A stretch of DNA of 64,000 nucleotides from Pleomorphomonas koreensis DSM 23070 (GTDB taxonomy: Bacteria; Pseudomonadota; Alphaproteobacteria; Rhizobiales; Pleomorphomonadaceae). The notes beneath the pieces were generated by a model. It worked only from the letters and a program-made list of their open reading frames with translations. It did no database searches and was not told where the DNA came from. Where the stretch lies: NCBI RefSeq assembly GCF_000425185.1, contig NZ_AULH01000007.1, positions 186,001-250,000 on the forward strand, read 5' to 3'. Position 1 is the first letter of the stretch; every line of letters begins with the position of its first letter. The translations under genes and the position numbers were made by a program. Positions 54,491 to 63,728 of this stretch are shown here, piece after piece.

Positions 54491-54914
54491 AGCCAGGAGG
54501 CATCGGGAAGGCTCCGGTAGTCGGCGTGGCGGTTGTTCATGCCGCTGACGCAACCGGGAAATCGGCGATACTCCTGGCGGAGCGGATGCGCCGGCATCTC
54601 CACGGATTGGTTCGAGGGGTGCCGGGCATCGGCAGGCGGGCACGCACCGATGCCGTCCGCTCCACGCGGCATCGGGTTGTCGCTTTGGATGGATGTGGCG
54701 TCCGATCGCAGCCCTCGCCGCTCACCACCCGAACGAAGGTGTTTCCCGCCGCTGCGGGAATCCAGCGGAATCCGGTACTCGACATGGACCTGTTGATCGG
54801 TCCGGAGGCGAACCGGCTTCCTCTCGCGGCCATGTCCTGCAGCCATACGACACCCACCGCCGACGTCGTTGCCGGTGGGGTATCGCCTGCAGGTCTGCCG
54901 TCAAGCCGAGGACG
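54491..54914. other. Gene-free region between VOC and YegP-like genes
   Basis: 424 bp between convergent genes. Several open frames cross it but none has a ribosome site or family-like sequence. No U-tract terminator is evident. Confidence 0.4.
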
Positions 54915-55091
54915 TCAGCTGTTGTCTTCGGTGGGCGCCGGGGGGCCGTTCTTCTTGATCGACTCGATGGCGTTGATCGCCGAAGCCTTGGACTTGTAGC
55001 CCTCGGTCCAGAAGATCACTTCGCCATTGTACTTGAAGTAGGCGACATACTCGTCGGCCTTGTTCTTCTTGATCTCGAACTTGTGCGCCAC
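54915..55091 (-). CDS. YegP family (DUF1508) protein
   Basis: A 58-residue protein with one DUF1508 repeat (FEIKKNKADEYVAYFKYNGEVI, then YKSKASAINAIESIKKN). Enterobacterial YegP has two such repeats; single-repeat forms are common. Function is unknown. The GTG start at 55091 follows GAGG. It is convergent with the VOC gene and 260 bp from icd. Confidence 0.8.
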   Translation of the reverse strand: MAHKFEIKKNKADEYVAYFKYNGEVIFWTEGYKSKASAINAIESIKKNGPPAPTEDNS

Positions 55092-55294
55092 TTTCGAGCC
55101 TCCCCTTGATGGCTGACGCCTCGCGTCCACGGCGGCGGACCCGCGCCAAACTCCGGAACGGCGCCTTTCCCGCCGCCGGCGGCACGCGGAAAAAGCGATC
55201 GGTCGGTATCGAGACTATTTTGAGATGCGCGAGCTGTCATCTTCAAACGACGGCCACTGCCGCCGCCGCCGCTTATCCTTATGGCTAGCTCAAG

Positions 55295-55325
55295 AAAAAG
55301 CGGCGGGCCGTTGCCGATCCGCCGC
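55295..55325 (-). terminator. Intrinsic terminator after icd
   Basis: On the minus strand, GCGGCGG / CCGCCGC stem followed by a run of five T, 27 bp past the icd stop. Confidence 0.82.
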
Positions 55326-55351
55326 CCGATCATCTTGCCGCTATGGCCAGC

Positions 55352-56569
55352 TTACCACTTGGCCATTTCGGCTTCGAGGTTTTCGGCGACCTTTTCGAGG
55401 AAGCCGGTGGTGGAGAGCCACTTCTGGTCCGGCCCGATCAGCAGGGCGAGATCCTTGGTCATGAAGCCGGCCTCGACCGTGTCGACGCAGACCTTTTCCA
55501 GCGTGTCGGCGAACTTCGCGAGATCGGCGTTGTCGTCGAGCTTGGCGCGGTGGGCGAGGCCGCGCGTCCAGGCGAAGATCGAGGCGATGGAGTTGGTCGA
55601 GGTCTCCTTGCCCTTCTGGTGCTCGCGATAGTGGCGGGTGACGGTGCCGTGGGCAGCCTCGGCCTCCACCGTCCTGCCATCGGGCGTCAGCAGCACCGAG
55701 GTCATCAGGCCGAGCGAGCCGAAGCCTTGCGCCACGGTGTCGGACTGCACGTCGCCGTCGTAGTTCTTGCAGGCCCAGATATAACCGCCGGACCACTTCA
55801 GGGCCGAGGCGACCATGTCGTCGATCAGGCGATGCTCGTAGGTGATGCCGAGCTTGTCGAATTCGGCCTTGAACTCGGTGTCGAACACCTCCTGGAAGAT
55901 GTCCTTGAAGCGGCCGTCATAAGCCTTGAGGATGGTGTTCTTGGTCGACAGGTAGACCGGCCACTTGCGCATGATGCCGTAGTTCATCGAGGCGCGGGCG
56001 AAATCGCGGATCGATTCGTCAAGGTTGTACATGGCGAGCGCCACGCCGGCGCCGGGCGACTTGAACACCTCCTTCTCGATCACCGCGCCGTCCTCGCCGA
56101 CGAACTTGATGGTCAGCGTGCCCTTGCCGGGGAACTTGAAGTCGGTGGCGCGGTACTGGTCGCCGAAGGCATGGCGTCCGACGACGATCGGCTGCGTCCA
56201 GCCGGGCACCAGGCGCGGCACGTTCTTGCAGATGATCGGCTCGCGGAAGATGACGCCGCCGAGGATGTTGCGGATGGTGCCGTTGGGCGACTTCCACATC
56301 TCCTTGAGGCCGAATTCCTTCACCCGCGCTTCGTCGGGCGTGATGGTGGCGCACTTGATGCCGACGCCGTGCTTCTTGATGGCGTTGGCGGCGTCGACCG
56401 TCACCTGGTCGGAGGTGGCGTCGCGGTTCTCAACGGAAAGGTCGTAGTAGTCGATGTCGATATCGAGATAGGGCAGGATCAGCTTGTCCTTGATCAACTG
56501 CCAGATGATGCGGGTCATCTCGTCGCCGTCGAGATCGACGACCGGGTTCGCAACCTTGATCTTCGCCAT
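55352..56569 (-). CDS. icd: NADP-dependent isocitrate dehydrogenase
   Basis: TCA-cycle enzyme of the eukaryote-like NADP type, 405 residues. The N terminus has [15 protein letters not shown]. Active-site stretches include [12 protein letters not shown] (substrate Ser/Asn) and [24 protein letters not shown], and [16 protein letters not shown] binds NADP. ATG 56569 begins [11 protein letters not shown] after AAGGTCACC. It is downstream of map on the same strand with a 157-bp gap. Confidence 0.97.
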   Translation of the reverse strand: MAKIKVANPVVDLDGDEMTRIIWQLIKDKLILPYLDIDIDYYDLSVENRDATSDQVTVDAANAIKKHGVGIKCATITPDEARVKEFGLKEMWKSPNGTIRNILGGVIFREPIICKNVPRLVPGWTQPIVVGRHAFGDQYRATDFKFPGKGTLTIKFVGEDGAVIEKEVFKSPGAGVALAMYNLDESIRDFARASMNYGIMRKWPVYLSTKNTILKAYDGRFKDIFQEVFDTEFKAEFDKLGITYEHRLIDDMVASALKWSGGYIWACKNYDGDVQSDTVAQGFGSLGLMTSVLLTPDGRTVEAEAAHGTVTRHYREHQKGKETSTNSIASIFAWTRGLAHRAKLDDNADLAKFADTLEKVCVDTVEAGFMTKDLALLIGPDQKWLSTTGFLEKVAENLEAEMAKW

Positions 56570-56726
56570 GTTAGGGTGACCTTCCGAACGTGTGGCCGGG
56601 CATTTTGCCGGTTCGCGCGCCTGCCGATTACGCAAACGCACGGATGCTCCGCCTGTAGCATGACGTCGGCGCCGAGGCCAGACCGGCCATGCAGCTTTTG
56701 GGCGAACGCTGACGTAAAGGGAAGGC

Positions 56727-57476
56727 TCAGGAGGGAAGCGTCACCACCACCGGTCCGTTGCGGGTGGCGACGATGGTGTGCTCGAACTGAACGGTCGGCG
56801 CCCGCGGCTCGGAATAGAGCGTCCAGGCGTCGTCGCCGTCCTCGGCCCATTCGGCGCCCAGCGACAGGAAGGGCTCGACGGTGAAGACGAGGCCGTCGGT
56901 GATGACGCGTCGCTCGTGCCGATCGGGCCAGGTGGCGATGTCGGTCGGCTCCTCGTGCAGGGCGCGGCCGACGCCATGGCTGCCGAGATTGCGCACCAGC
57001 GTATAGCCGTTCTTGCGGGCGAAGGCGCCGACGGCGCGGCCGACGCCGGCCAGCGGCCGGCCGAGGGCGACGGCGCCGATGCCGGCCCACATTGCCCGCC
57101 TGCCGTCGCGGCAGAGCCGGTCCAGCCGGGCCGGGACGGGAGAGACGGCGAACGAGGCGCCGCTGTCGGCGAAGAAGCCGTCCTTCGAGGCGGAAACGTC
57201 AAGGTTGATCAGGTCGCCGGCTTTCAGCACCCGCTCGCCGGGGATGCCGTGGGCGATCTCCTCGCCCACCGAGATGCAGGCGACGCCGGGAAAGCCGTAG
57301 GCCGCCCGTGGTGCCGGCACGGCGCCGGCATCGTCGAGCAGGCGGCCGGCGATGGCGTCGAGTTCGGCGGTGGTGACGCCGGGACGGACGGCGGCGGCCA
57401 TGGCGGCGATGGCGTCGGCGACGATGCGGCCGATCGCCTTCAGCCCGTCGAGTTCGTCCTGATGGGTGACGGTCAT
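56727..57476 (-). CDS. map: Type I methionine aminopeptidase
   Basis: Removes N-terminal Met from nascent proteins; 249 residues. The metal ligands are recognisable: Asp in [10 protein letters not shown], Asp in FFADSGAS, His in [12 protein letters not shown], Glu in FTVEPFL and Glu in QFEHTIVA. The substrate-loop His is in [12 protein letters not shown] 57476 follows GGAAGGACGAC. Many alphaproteobacteria have a second map gene, so this need not be the only copy. Confidence 0.93.
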   Translation of the reverse strand: MTVTHQDELDGLKAIGRIVADAIAAMAAAVRPGVTTAELDAIAGRLLDDAGAVPAPRAAYGFPGVACISVGEEIAHGIPGERVLKAGDLINLDVSASKDGFFADSGASFAVSPVPARLDRLCRDGRRAMWAGIGAVALGRPLAGVGRAVGAFARKNGYTLVRNLGSHGVGRALHEEPTDIATWPDRHERRVITDGLVFTVEPFLSLGAEWAEDGDDAWTLYSEPRAPTVQFEHTIVATRNGPVVVTLPS

Positions 57477-57629
57477 GTCGTCCTTCCCGGCGTTGTCGAT
57501 ATCATGCCAATCCGCGAAGATGCTGACGCATCCGCTCATTGAGGCCATTGCCGATTTCTCGTCCGCATCAGTGGAGCGAGACATCGGCAAGCGGGATACC
57601 CGGCGGTCTTTATCAATACCTCCCAGGGA

Positions 57630-58178
57630 TCACTTCGTCTTGCCGATCCAGGTGGCGAAGGCGGCGAGGAAGGCCTTGAGGAAGGTCTTGGTATCCTCGT
57701 TGATGAACTTGCCGTCCTGGCCGAGGAGGTCGCCCACCTTGGAGACATAGGCTTCCGGCTGCTGCATCACCGGCATGTCGAGGAACACCAGCGGCTGGCG
57801 CAGGTGGTGGTTGGCGCCGAAGGCCCCGAGCAGGCCGGGCGACACGCTGACCACCGCGGCCGGCTTACCCGCCCAGGCGCTCTTGCCATAGGGGCGGGAG
57901 CCGACGTCGAGGGCATTCTTCAATGCGCCGGGAATGGAGCGGTTGTATTCGGGTGTCACGAACAGCACGGCATCGGCCCTGGCGACCTCGTCGCGGAAGC
58001 GGGTCCAGGCGGCGGGCGGAGCATCTTCGAGATCGGGATTGTAGAGCGGCAGGTCGCCGATCTCCACCATGCGGAGCTTCAGTGCCGCGTCGGCGAGAGT
58101 GACGAGATTGTCGGCGACGGCGCGCGAGAAGGACCCCTTGCGCAGGCTGCCAACCAGAACCGCGACATCATAGGCCAT
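57630..58178 (-). CDS. NADPH-dependent FMN reductase
   Basis: A 182-residue flavodoxin-fold reductase (ChrR/YieF-like). The FMN phosphate loop is VGSLRKGSFSRAVADNL, and TPEYNRSIPGALKNALDVGSRP is the family core. Such proteins reduce quinones, chromate or azo dyes with NAD(P)H. ATG 58178 follows GAGGAGACAAGC. It is divergent from the Lrp-type regulator, which may control it. Confidence 0.92.
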   Translation of the reverse strand: MAYDVAVLVGSLRKGSFSRAVADNLVTLADAALKLRMVEIGDLPLYNPDLEDAPPAAWTRFRDEVARADAVLFVTPEYNRSIPGALKNALDVGSRPYGKSAWAGKPAAVVSVSPGLLGAFGANHHLRQPLVFLDMPVMQQPEAYVSKVGDLLGQDGKFINEDTKTFLKAFLAAFATWIGKTK

Positions 58179-58376
58179 GCTTGTCTCCTCTGTTCCGCGA
58201 AGCCGGCGGCGCCGTGCTCCACCACGATGCTCGCCTGCGCCGTGCGGCACGGTGGAACATCTACCGTATGTTATATGGGATTTCCCGCAAAGGTTCCATG
58301 ATCGGCGGATGTGCGGCCATGGTGGCCCGTTGGCGCAAGGTGTACTCCACCTATCGTATATCACAGCAAAAATTAT

Positions 58377-58389
58377 TGACGAATCGTCA
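58377..58389. promoter_or_regulatory. Palindrome in the Lrp-family promoter
   Basis: TGACGA-A-TCGTCA, a perfect 6+1+6 dyad 22 bp before the Lrp-family start. The TTGACG it contains could be a -35 hexamer, so binding here would repress. Probable autoregulatory operator. Confidence 0.55.
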
Positions 58390-58410
58390 TAATGCGAGAA
58401 TATGTGCGGC

Positions 58411-58866
58411 ATGGATGACATCGATCGTCAAATCGTGATCTGCCTTGGCGAGGATTGCCGCCGCTCGCTGGCCGATATCGGCGGCGCGGTGGGGCTGTCG
58501 ACCTCGGCCGTCAACGAGCGAATCCGCCGTCTGGCGGCCGCCGGGGTGATCCGCCGCTTCACCGTCGACGCCGATCCCGAGGCGCTGGGGCGCGGCATTG
58601 CCGCCTTCGTGTTCGTGGGGCTTGCCGCCGACGCCGACGAGGCGGCGTTCCGCGCCGTCGCCGCCGGCCACCCCGATATCGTCGAGTGCCAGCACGTCAC
58701 CGGCGGCTGGAACTATCTGATCAAGATCCGGGTCGGTTCGCTGGCCGGCATCGAGGCCTTTCTCGACGGCTTCAAGCGGCGACGGCTGATTGCCCGCAGC
58801 GAGACGATGATCGCGCTGTCCACCGTCGTCGAGCCGCCGTTTCGGCCGAAGGGGGAGGCGACGTGA
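58411..58866 (+). CDS. Lrp/AsnC family transcriptional regulator
   Basis: A 151-residue regulator. The helix-turn-helix (DIDRQIVICLGEDCRRSLADIGGAVGLSTSAVNERIRRL) is followed by a RAM ligand-binding domain (VECQHVTGGWNYLIKIRV). ATG 58411 is used; a GTG 9 bp upstream is possible. Its stop overlaps the LysE-type exporter by GTGA, so it probably senses an amino acid and controls its export. Confidence 0.93.
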   Translation: MDDIDRQIVICLGEDCRRSLADIGGAVGLSTSAVNERIRRLAAAGVIRRFTVDADPEALGRGIAAFVFVGLAADADEAAFRAVAAGHPDIVECQHVTGGWNYLIKIRVGSLAGIEAFLDGFKRRRLIARSETMIALSTVVEPPFRPKGEAT

Positions 58867-59492
58867 GCCTGCTGCTGCTGGCCGCCAAGGGCTTCGCGCT
58901 CGGTTTCGCCGTCGCCGCGCCACTCGGGCCGATCGGCGCGCTCTGCATCAACCGGACGCTGGAGCGCGGCTTCCGGGTCGGCCTGGCCGGCGGGCTCGGC
59001 ACGGCGCTGGCCGACGCCGCCTATGGCGGGCTGGCCGCGCTCGGCTTTGCCGCCTTTTCGGCCGTTCTGGCGGCGATCGACGGACCGATGCGGCTTTTCG
59101 GCGGCCTCGCCATGATCTGGCTCGGCTGGCAGGGCATGCGGCCGAAGCCGCCGCAGCCGGCCGCCGAGATCGGCGCCCGCGACCTCCTCGGCACCATCGG
59201 CGCCACCTTCCTCCTCACCATCGCCAACCCGACCACCATCCTGTCCTTCGCGGTGTTCTTCGCCGGACTGGGTCTCGCCTCGACGGCCGGCGCGGCGTCG
59301 GCGGCCGTGGTGGTGGTAGGCGTGTTCACCGGCTCGCTTGCCTGGTGGATCATCCTGACCGGCGGCGTGGCGCTGATCCGCCACCGGCTTCCCGACCGCT
59401 TCGCGCTGTGGGTCGGTCGCCTCTCCGGCGGGCTGATCCTCGCCTTCGGCCTTCTGGCGGTGGGCTCCGTCCTGGTCGGACTCAGGCGCTAA
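58863..59492 (+). CDS. LysE family amino-acid exporter
   Basis: A 209-residue six-span inner-membrane exporter. It has GFALGFAVAAPLGPIGALCINRTLERGFRVGLAGGLG and a central FLLTIANPTTILSFAVFFAGLG, both typical of LysE/RhtB. The substrate is unknown. It is translationally coupled to the Lrp-type regulator, a classic regulator-exporter pair, and ends 4 bp inside the convergent LysR gene. Confidence 0.93.
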   Translation: MSLLLLAAKGFALGFAVAAPLGPIGALCINRTLERGFRVGLAGGLGTALADAAYGGLAALGFAAFSAVLAAIDGPMRLFGGLAMIWLGWQGMRPKPPQPAAEIGARDLLGTIGATFLLTIANPTTILSFAVFFAGLGLASTAGAASAAVVVVGVFTGSLAWWIILTGGVALIRHRLPDRFALWVGRLSGGLILAFGLLAVGSVLVGLRR

Positions 59493-60403
59493 TCCCTCGG
59501 TCGCTCGTGCATACGTCTGAGGCAGGCGTCGATGAAGACGCGCAGCTTCGGCTGTAGCCGGCTCGACCTGGGATAATAGAGATAGAGCGCGTCGCGGGCC
59601 GGCGCGAAGGCGTCGAGGCAGGTTTCGAGGCGGCCGTCGGCCAGCTCGCGGCGGGCGTTCTGCGACGACGAATAGCTGAGGCCGAGGCCGGCCACCGCCA
59701 TCGCCCGCAACAGGGCGGAGTCGTCGGAGGTGATCTGTCCGGGTGGATTGATGGTGACGGCGATGCCGTCGCGCTCGAATTCCCAGCGGTAGAGGTCGCC
59801 GGTGTCGGGCAGGCGGAAGCGCAGGCAGGTGTGGCGGGCGAGATCCTCCGGCGTCTCCGGCCGGCCGTGGGCGGCGAAGTAAGCCGGCGCGCCGACCACC
59901 ACCCAGGAGAACGGCGGGCTGACGCGCACCGTCAGCATGTCCTGGTCGATGAACTCGCCGATGCGGATGCCGGCGTCGAACCCGCCGCCGACCAGATCGT
60001 GGCGCTTGCTGTCGGTGATCACGTCGACGGCGATGTCCGGATGGGCGGCGAGGAAGGCCGGCAGCACCGGCGCCAGCACCTCCCGCGCGGCGACGTGGTG
60101 GACGAGCAGCCGCAGCGTGCCCGACGGCCGGGCGCTGAGGCTGGCGAGCGCGTCGAGCGAGCCGGCGATGGCGTCGGCGGCCGGCCGGACCTCGGCGAGA
60201 AACCGCTCGCCGGCCTCGGTGAGGGCGACGCGGCGGGTGGTGCGATGGAGGAGCGGCAGGCCGATCCGCCGCTCCAGCGTCTGCACCGCCTGGCTGATCG
60301 CGCCGGGGGTGACGCCCAGCTCGCGGGCGGCGGCGCGGAAGCTGCCGCGCTTGATCACCGTCAGGAACTCGCTGATGCCGTCGAAGATGTCGGTTCGGGC
60401 CAT
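59489..60403 (-). CDS. LysR family transcriptional regulator
   Basis: A 304-residue regulator. The N-terminal helix-turn-helix contains FLTVIKRGSFRAAARELGVTPGAISQAVQTLERRIGLPLLHRTTRRVALTEAG in pieces typical of the family. The periplasmic-binding-like effector domain follows. ATG 60403 has GGAGG at 4 nt. It faces the aldo/keto reductase gene divergently, which is its likely target. Confidence 0.94.
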   Translation of the reverse strand: MARTDIFDGISEFLTVIKRGSFRAAARELGVTPGAISQAVQTLERRIGLPLLHRTTRRVALTEAGERFLAEVRPAADAIAGSLDALASLSARPSGTLRLLVHHVAAREVLAPVLPAFLAAHPDIAVDVITDSKRHDLVGGGFDAGIRIGEFIDQDMLTVRVSPPFSWVVVGAPAYFAAHGRPETPEDLARHTCLRFRLPDTGDLYRWEFERDGIAVTINPPGQITSDDSALLRAMAVAGLGLSYSSSQNARRELADGRLETCLDAFAPARDALYLYYPRSSRLQPKLRVFIDACLRRMHERPRD

Positions 60404-60660
60404 GGGTCCTCCAGGCGGCTCCTCGCCCAAGCGTGATTTGGCGGAGCGCCGCGACGGTCGCATACTAGCAGCCTCGATAGCCGGCGATTGTATAGATCAA
60501 CTGATCAGGCTGTGCCATTCGGCACGGCTATTCCGGCCACCAGCGGCGGCCTATGTCTGGTGTGGGCGCCGGGGGCTGCGCTTTCGTCGTGGCGCCCGAG
60601 CCGCGCGCCGCGGCGCCGGCCGCTCTCGCTTTCCTCAATGCAATTTCTCAAGGTGATGAC

Positions 60661-61698
60661 ATGCGCTACAACACGCTCGGCGGCACCGGCCTTCTCGTTT
60701 CCGAAATCTGTCTCGGCACCATGACCTTCGGCGGCCAGGGCTTCTGGACCGCCATCGGCGCGCTCGACCAGTCGGTGGCCGACCGCATCGTCGCCGGCGC
60801 CCTCGACAAGGGCGTCAACTTCATCGATACCGCCGACGTCTATTCGGAGGGCCTGTCGGAGGAGATCACCGGCGCGGCGATCCGCAGTTCCGGCCGCGTC
60901 CGCTCCGACGTGGTGCTGGCCACCAAGGTGTTCGGCTCGGTCGGCAAGGGCGTCAACGATCGCGGCGCCTCGCGCGGCCACATCATGAACGGCGTCAAGG
61001 CCAGCCTGAAGCGGCTCGGCACCGACTATATCGACCTCTACCAGATCCACGGCACCGATCCGGTGACGCCGATCGAGGAGACGGTGCGGGCGCTCGACGA
61101 TCTCGTCCGCGACGGGCTCGTCCGCTATGTCGGCGTCTCCAACTGGCCGGCCTGGCGCATCATGAAGGCGCTCGGCATCGCCGACCGGCTCGGTCTCGAC
61201 CGTATCGCCAGCCTGCAAGCCTACTACACCATCGCCGGCCGCGACCTCGAACGCGGCATCGCGCCGCTGCTCCTCGCCGAGAAGGTGGGGTTGATGGTGT
61301 GGAGCCCGCTGGCCGGCGGTCTCCTGTCCGGCAAGTACAGCCGCGACGGCTCGGGGCCGGAGGGCGCCCGCCGCGCCAACTTCGACTTCCCGCCGGTCGA
61401 CAAGACGCGCGCCTTCGACGCGCTCGACGTGATGGCCGGGATCGCCGCGGACAAGGGCGTGTCGGTGGCGCGGATCGCGCTCGCCTACGTGCTGGCCAAG
61501 CCGTTCGTCTCCTCGGTGATCATCGGGGCCAAGTCGGTGGAGCAACTCGACGACAACATCGCCGCCAGCGAGGTGGTGCTGTCGGACGACGAACTCGCCC
61601 GCCTCGACGCCGTCTCGGCGCTGCCGCCCGAATATCCCGGCTGGATGCTGGAGCGGCAGGGCGCCGAGCGCCTCGCCTCCGTTCATCGCAAGGCCTGA
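60661..61698 (+). CDS. Aldo/keto reductase
   Basis: A 345-residue NADPH-dependent reductase. The catalytic tetrad is visible: Asp and Tyr in FIDTADVYSEG, Lys in LATKVFG, and His in YQIHGTDP. NADPH-binding residues are near the C terminus (VIIGAKSVEQLDDN). The physiological substrate is unknown. The upstream 257 bp shared with the LysR gene contains TGATCA dyads. A strong terminator follows. Confidence 0.94.
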   Translation: MRYNTLGGTGLLVSEICLGTMTFGGQGFWTAIGALDQSVADRIVAGALDKGVNFIDTADVYSEGLSEEITGAAIRSSGRVRSDVVLATKVFGSVGKGVNDRGASRGHIMNGVKASLKRLGTDYIDLYQIHGTDPVTPIEETVRALDDLVRDGLVRYVGVSNWPAWRIMKALGIADRLGLDRIASLQAYYTIAGRDLERGIAPLLLAEKVGLMVWSPLAGGLLSGKYSRDGSGPEGARRANFDFPPVDKTRAFDALDVMAGIAADKGVSVARIALAYVLAKPFVSSVIIGAKSVEQLDDNIAASEVVLSDDELARLDAVSALPPEYPGWMLERQGAERLASVHRKA

Positions 61699-61718
61699 CC
61701 CCCTTCCATAACCGCCGA

Positions 61719-61750
61719 CCGGGCGCGGCAGCACGCCGCGCCCGGTTTTT
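61719..61750 (+). terminator. Intrinsic terminator after the aldo/keto reductase
   Basis: An 11-bp stem CCGGGCGCGGC / GCCGCGCCCGG with a 5-nt loop and a T run, 20 bp after the stop. Confidence 0.92.
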
Positions 61751-61808
61751 GCTTTTCTTGGGGCCGTCGATGTGCCAAACCCGCGCCGAAAACGCGGGAC
61801 AGGCGATC

Positions 61809-62600
61809 ATGTCGGACGAACAAGCGGCCGGGCGCGGACCGGCCATCATCCTCTGCGAGCCGCAGATGGGCGAGAACATCGGCGCGGCGGCCCGCGCCAT
61901 GGCCAATTTCGGGCTCAGCGATCTCCGGATCGTCGCGCCGCGCGACGGCTGGCCCAACGACAAGGCCGAGGCCAACGCCGCCAAGGCGACGCACATCATC
62001 CATGCCGCCCGCGTCTATGACCGGCTGGAGGAGGCGATCGCCGACCTCTCCTTCGTCTACGCGACGACGGCGCGCGACCGCGACGTCACCAAGGCGGTGC
62101 GCGGTCCCGTCCATGCCGGCAAGCACATGCGGGCGCTGGAGGCGCAGGGCGCGCGGGTGGGCCTCCTGTTCGGCCGCGAGCGCTGGGGCCTCAACAACGA
62201 CGAGGTGGCGCTGGCCGACGAGATCCTGACGCTGCCGGTGGTGCCGGAATACGCCTCGCTCAACATCGCCCAGGCGGTGCTGGTGGTCGCCTACGAATGG
62301 CGCAAGGCCGGCTTCGACGACCCCGACGCCGCGCTGCCGTTCGCCGCGTCCGACCGGTCGCCGCCGGCCGGCAAGGCGGACCTCCTCGGCCTGTTCGACC
62401 ATCTCGAATCGGTGCTCGACGCGCGGCATTTCTTCCATCCGCCCGAGAAGCGGCCGACCATGATCCGCAACCTCCGCGCCATCTTCCAGCGCCAGCAACT
62501 GACGCAGCAGGAGATCCGCACGCTGAGGGGCATCATCACCTGCCTCGACGGCAAGAACCACCGGCCGGCCAAGCCGGTCGCCGACGACGGCGAGGCGTGA
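61809..62600 (+). CDS. trmJ: tRNA (cytidine/uridine-2'-O-)-methyltransferase TrmJ
   Basis: SPOUT-class methyltransferase, 263 residues, that methylates the 2'-OH of position 32 in several tRNAs. It has MGENIGAAARAMANFGLSDLRIV, the knot motif GLLFGRERWGLNNDEV, and YASLNIAQAVLVVAYE binding S-adenosylmethionine. A C-terminal helical extension is typical of TrmJ rather than TrmL. ATG 61809 begins MSDEQAAGRG. murI follows after 104 bp. Confidence 0.92.
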   Translation: MSDEQAAGRGPAIILCEPQMGENIGAAARAMANFGLSDLRIVAPRDGWPNDKAEANAAKATHIIHAARVYDRLEEAIADLSFVYATTARDRDVTKAVRGPVHAGKHMRALEAQGARVGLLFGRERWGLNNDEVALADEILTLPVVPEYASLNIAQAVLVVAYEWRKAGFDDPDAALPFAASDRSPPAGKADLLGLFDHLESVLDARHFFHPPEKRPTMIRNLRAIFQRQQLTQQEIRTLRGIITCLDGKNHRPAKPVADDGEA

Positions 62601-62704
62601 GCGGCAAGGCTTCGTTAACCCTGCCGGCCCAAGGATCGGCACGGCCCGCCTGTCGCCGCATTCGGCCGGCAAGACTTGGCGGACGAGCGGTTCAGAGAAG
62701 GTCC

Positions 62705-63526
62705 ATGCGCATCCTGGTATTCGACAGCGGCGTCGGCGGCCTGTCGGTGGCCCGCGAGATCGGCAAGGCGCTGCCGGCCGCCGGCATGGACTATGTCGCC
62801 GACCTCGCCGTGTTCCCCTATGGCGCGCTGGAGCCGGACGTGCTGGTGACGCGCGTCGTGTCGCTGATGGAGACGGCGTTGGCCGCGCTCGACCCGGCGG
62901 CGCTGGTGATCGCCTGCAACACCGCCTCGACGCTGGTGCTGCCGCCGCTGCGCGCCCGCTTCAAGCTGCCGATCGTCGGCACGGTGCCGGCGGTCAAGCC
63001 GGCTGCCGAGCATTCGCGGAGCCGCCTCGCCTCGGTGCTGGCGACGCCCGGCACGGTGAAGCGCGACTATACGCGCGGCCTGATCGAGACATTCGGCGGC
63101 GATTGCCGCTTCACGCTGGTCGGCTCGCAGGCGCTGGCCGGCCTCGTCGAGCGGCAGTTCGCCGGCGAGACGGTGAGCGACGCCGAGCTTCTGGCCGAGA
63201 TCGCTCCATGCTTCGTCGAGGAGGGCGGCCGGCGCACCGACACCGTGGTGCTGGCCTGCACCCATTATCCGCTGCTGCTCGACCGCCTCAGGGCGCTCGC
63301 CCCCTGGCCGGTGGAGTGGATCGACCCGGCGCCGGCCATCGCCCGCCGCGTCGTCACCGTCACGGCGGGCGCCGGGCCGTCGCGCGACGACGGGCTGCCG
63401 CACCGCTTCTTCTCGACCGGCCGGCAGCCGCCGGGGTCGCTGCTCGACGCCTTCGGATTCGTGGCCGGCGGCGATCTTTTCGCCGGCGAAGCGGCAAAAG
63501 CCGGCAAGTCCGCGCTTTCGGTTTGA
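62705..63526 (+). CDS. murI: Glutamate racemase MurI
   Basis: Makes D-glutamate for peptidoglycan; 273 residues. The N terminus is MRILVFDSGVGGLSVAREI. The two catalytic cysteines are Cys71 in ACNTAS and Cys185 in ACTHYP. The start follows GAGAAGGTCC. The rpsD promoter overlaps the stop codon. The trmJ-murI-rpsD order is common in this class. Confidence 0.95.
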   Translation: MRILVFDSGVGGLSVAREIGKALPAAGMDYVADLAVFPYGALEPDVLVTRVVSLMETALAALDPAALVIACNTASTLVLPPLRARFKLPIVGTVPAVKPAAEHSRSRLASVLATPGTVKRDYTRGLIETFGGDCRFTLVGSQALAGLVERQFAGETVSDAELLAEIAPCFVEEGGRRTDTVVLACTHYPLLLDRLRALAPWPVEWIDPAPAIARRVVTVTAGAGPSRDDGLPHRFFSTGRQPPGSLLDAFGFVAGGDLFAGEAAKAGKSALSV

Positions 63527-63551
63527 CAGCGGCCGCTGCCTCGACTATTCA
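63523..63551 (+). promoter_or_regulatory. Sigma-70 promoter of rpsD
   Basis: TTGACA, 17-bp spacer, TATTCA, a near-perfect pair whose -35 overlaps the murI stop codon. It implies an rpsD leader of roughly 170 nt. Confidence 0.82.
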
Positions 63552-63561
63552 CCCCTCAACC

Positions 63562-63590
63562 CGCCGGCTTCTTGACAAGAGGAGCCGGCG
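63562..63590 (+). promoter_or_regulatory. Hairpin in the rpsD leader
   Basis: CGCCGGCTTCTT-GAC-AAGA-gg-AGCCGGCG, a 12-bp stem with a 2-nt bulge at the start of the leader. Two weaker hairpins (GTCCC/GGGAC, CTCCC/GGGAG) follow before the start codon. It could be an S4 autoregulatory site, which is inferred. Confidence 0.5.
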
Positions 63591-63728
63591 TGGCCGTTCA
63601 CGTGTCCCGTGGGGGACCTGCCGCGCGCAGCGTTTCCCTGTCGGTTTCGGGCGTCTCCCTTGGGAGCGGATCGAAGCAGAGGAGGGCGCGCGTCCTGAAT
63701 GAAACACTGACGATAAGCGGGATACGCG

